DNA from: Clostridiales bacterium
GTDB taxonomy: Bacteria; Bacillota; Clostridia; Lachnospirales; Lachnospiraceae
DNA: 25,144 nt
Reading direction: 5' to 3'
Assembly: GCA_018365455.1 (NCBI GenBank)
Contig: JAGZJZ010000081.1
Span: 1 to 25,144 of the forward strand
Made by a program: the position numbers and the translations under genes. Below the pieces are notes generated by a model. That model searched no databases, was not told the DNA's origin, and was given only the letters and a program-made list of their open reading frames with translations. Shown in pieces: positions 25,001-25,144 of this stretch (its first letter is position 1; each line of letters starts with the position of its first letter).

Positions 25001-25043
25001 TCATATATAAGAAAGGCAGGTGGTCCATATAGATATAGTCTAT

Positions 25044-25144
25044 TTATGCCCGCGTGCCGCCAAAAAGCGCTTCGGAAAGGTTAGAAAATACCAGTTCCGC
25101 GGCCAGCTGACGGAGTCCATACCAGTTTCCCACGCCCATCTTTT
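25044..25144 (-). repeat. Second copy of the 407-462 repeat module, possible partial ORF
   Basis: Positions 25046-25101 match 407-462 at 51 of 56 bases, all five differences being transitions. Read on the minus strand, both copies are open in the frame that gives AELxFSNLxEALFGGTRA; here the frame runs from the window edge to TAA at 25044 (last residues LFGGTRA). In that frame three of the five differences are silent. It may be the C-terminus of an unrecognised protein leaving the window, or a non-coding repeat that happens to be open. Sequences outside the 56 bases do not match. Confidence 0.5.

Overview
The window looks like chromosome of a gut Firmicute, most likely a Lachnospiraceae member (Clostridium cluster XIVa). 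I infer this from the gene content: a YesM/YesN-type two-component system beside a GH78 rhamnosidase, a Cys-rich KTR protein in a tyrosine-integrase element, many AGGAGG-type ribosome binding sites, and an ABC/OmpR-type signalling operon. No rRNA, tRNA or CRISPR array is visible.

Layout. 1-606 holds no convincing gene but contains a large imperfect palindrome. 607-1923 carries a methyltransferase gene with an in-frame TAG and a small lipoprotein gene. 1924-2376 is decayed intergenic DNA with a nuclease/transposase-like tail. 2377-4683 is the C-terminal part of an alpha-L-rhamnosidase gene, broken by a TAG and cut at its 5' side. About 4684-12554 is an integrative mobilizable element. Its genes are a tyrosine integrase, an excisionase-like protein, a sigma-like regulator, a cargo operon (UGT-type glycosyltransferase, Mef-like MFS pump with a one-base frameshift, small membrane protein, Cys-rich KTR protein), a divergent TetR regulator, a hairpin-rich mobilization region and a frameshifted relaxase gene. 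12555-15588 is a YesN response regulator gene, truncated and frameshifted, and its intact YesM kinase. 15867-17416 is a divergent LysR/GNAT pair. 17466-21678 is an operon for a small membrane protein, an ABC ATPase and permease, an OmpR-type regulator and a kinase. 21913-22809 is a Fic protein with an N-terminal HTH. 22972-23634 holds a duplicated four-helix membrane protein and a small 11-residue-repeat protein. 23745-24905 is a ROK repressor with a palindromic divergent promoter. The window ends in a further copy of the repeat seen near position 407.

How it fits together. The YesM/YesN system and the rhamnosidase lie on the same strand on either side of the mobile element, and each is cut at the element boundary. 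They were probably parts of one rhamnoside-utilization locus whose middle was lost when the element arrived or recombined. The element's cargo looks like a small-molecule resistance module (glycosylate and export) under a TetR repressor. The ABC/two-component operon looks like an envelope-stress or peptide-sensing unit.

Six genes carry single lesions (two in-frame TAGs, four frameshifts). Some may be sequencing or assembly errors rather than real decay. The least explained signals are the 57-bp inverted repeat at 217-372, whose mismatches are strongly biased to G-U pairs on one strand, and the repeat module that recurs at the window end.
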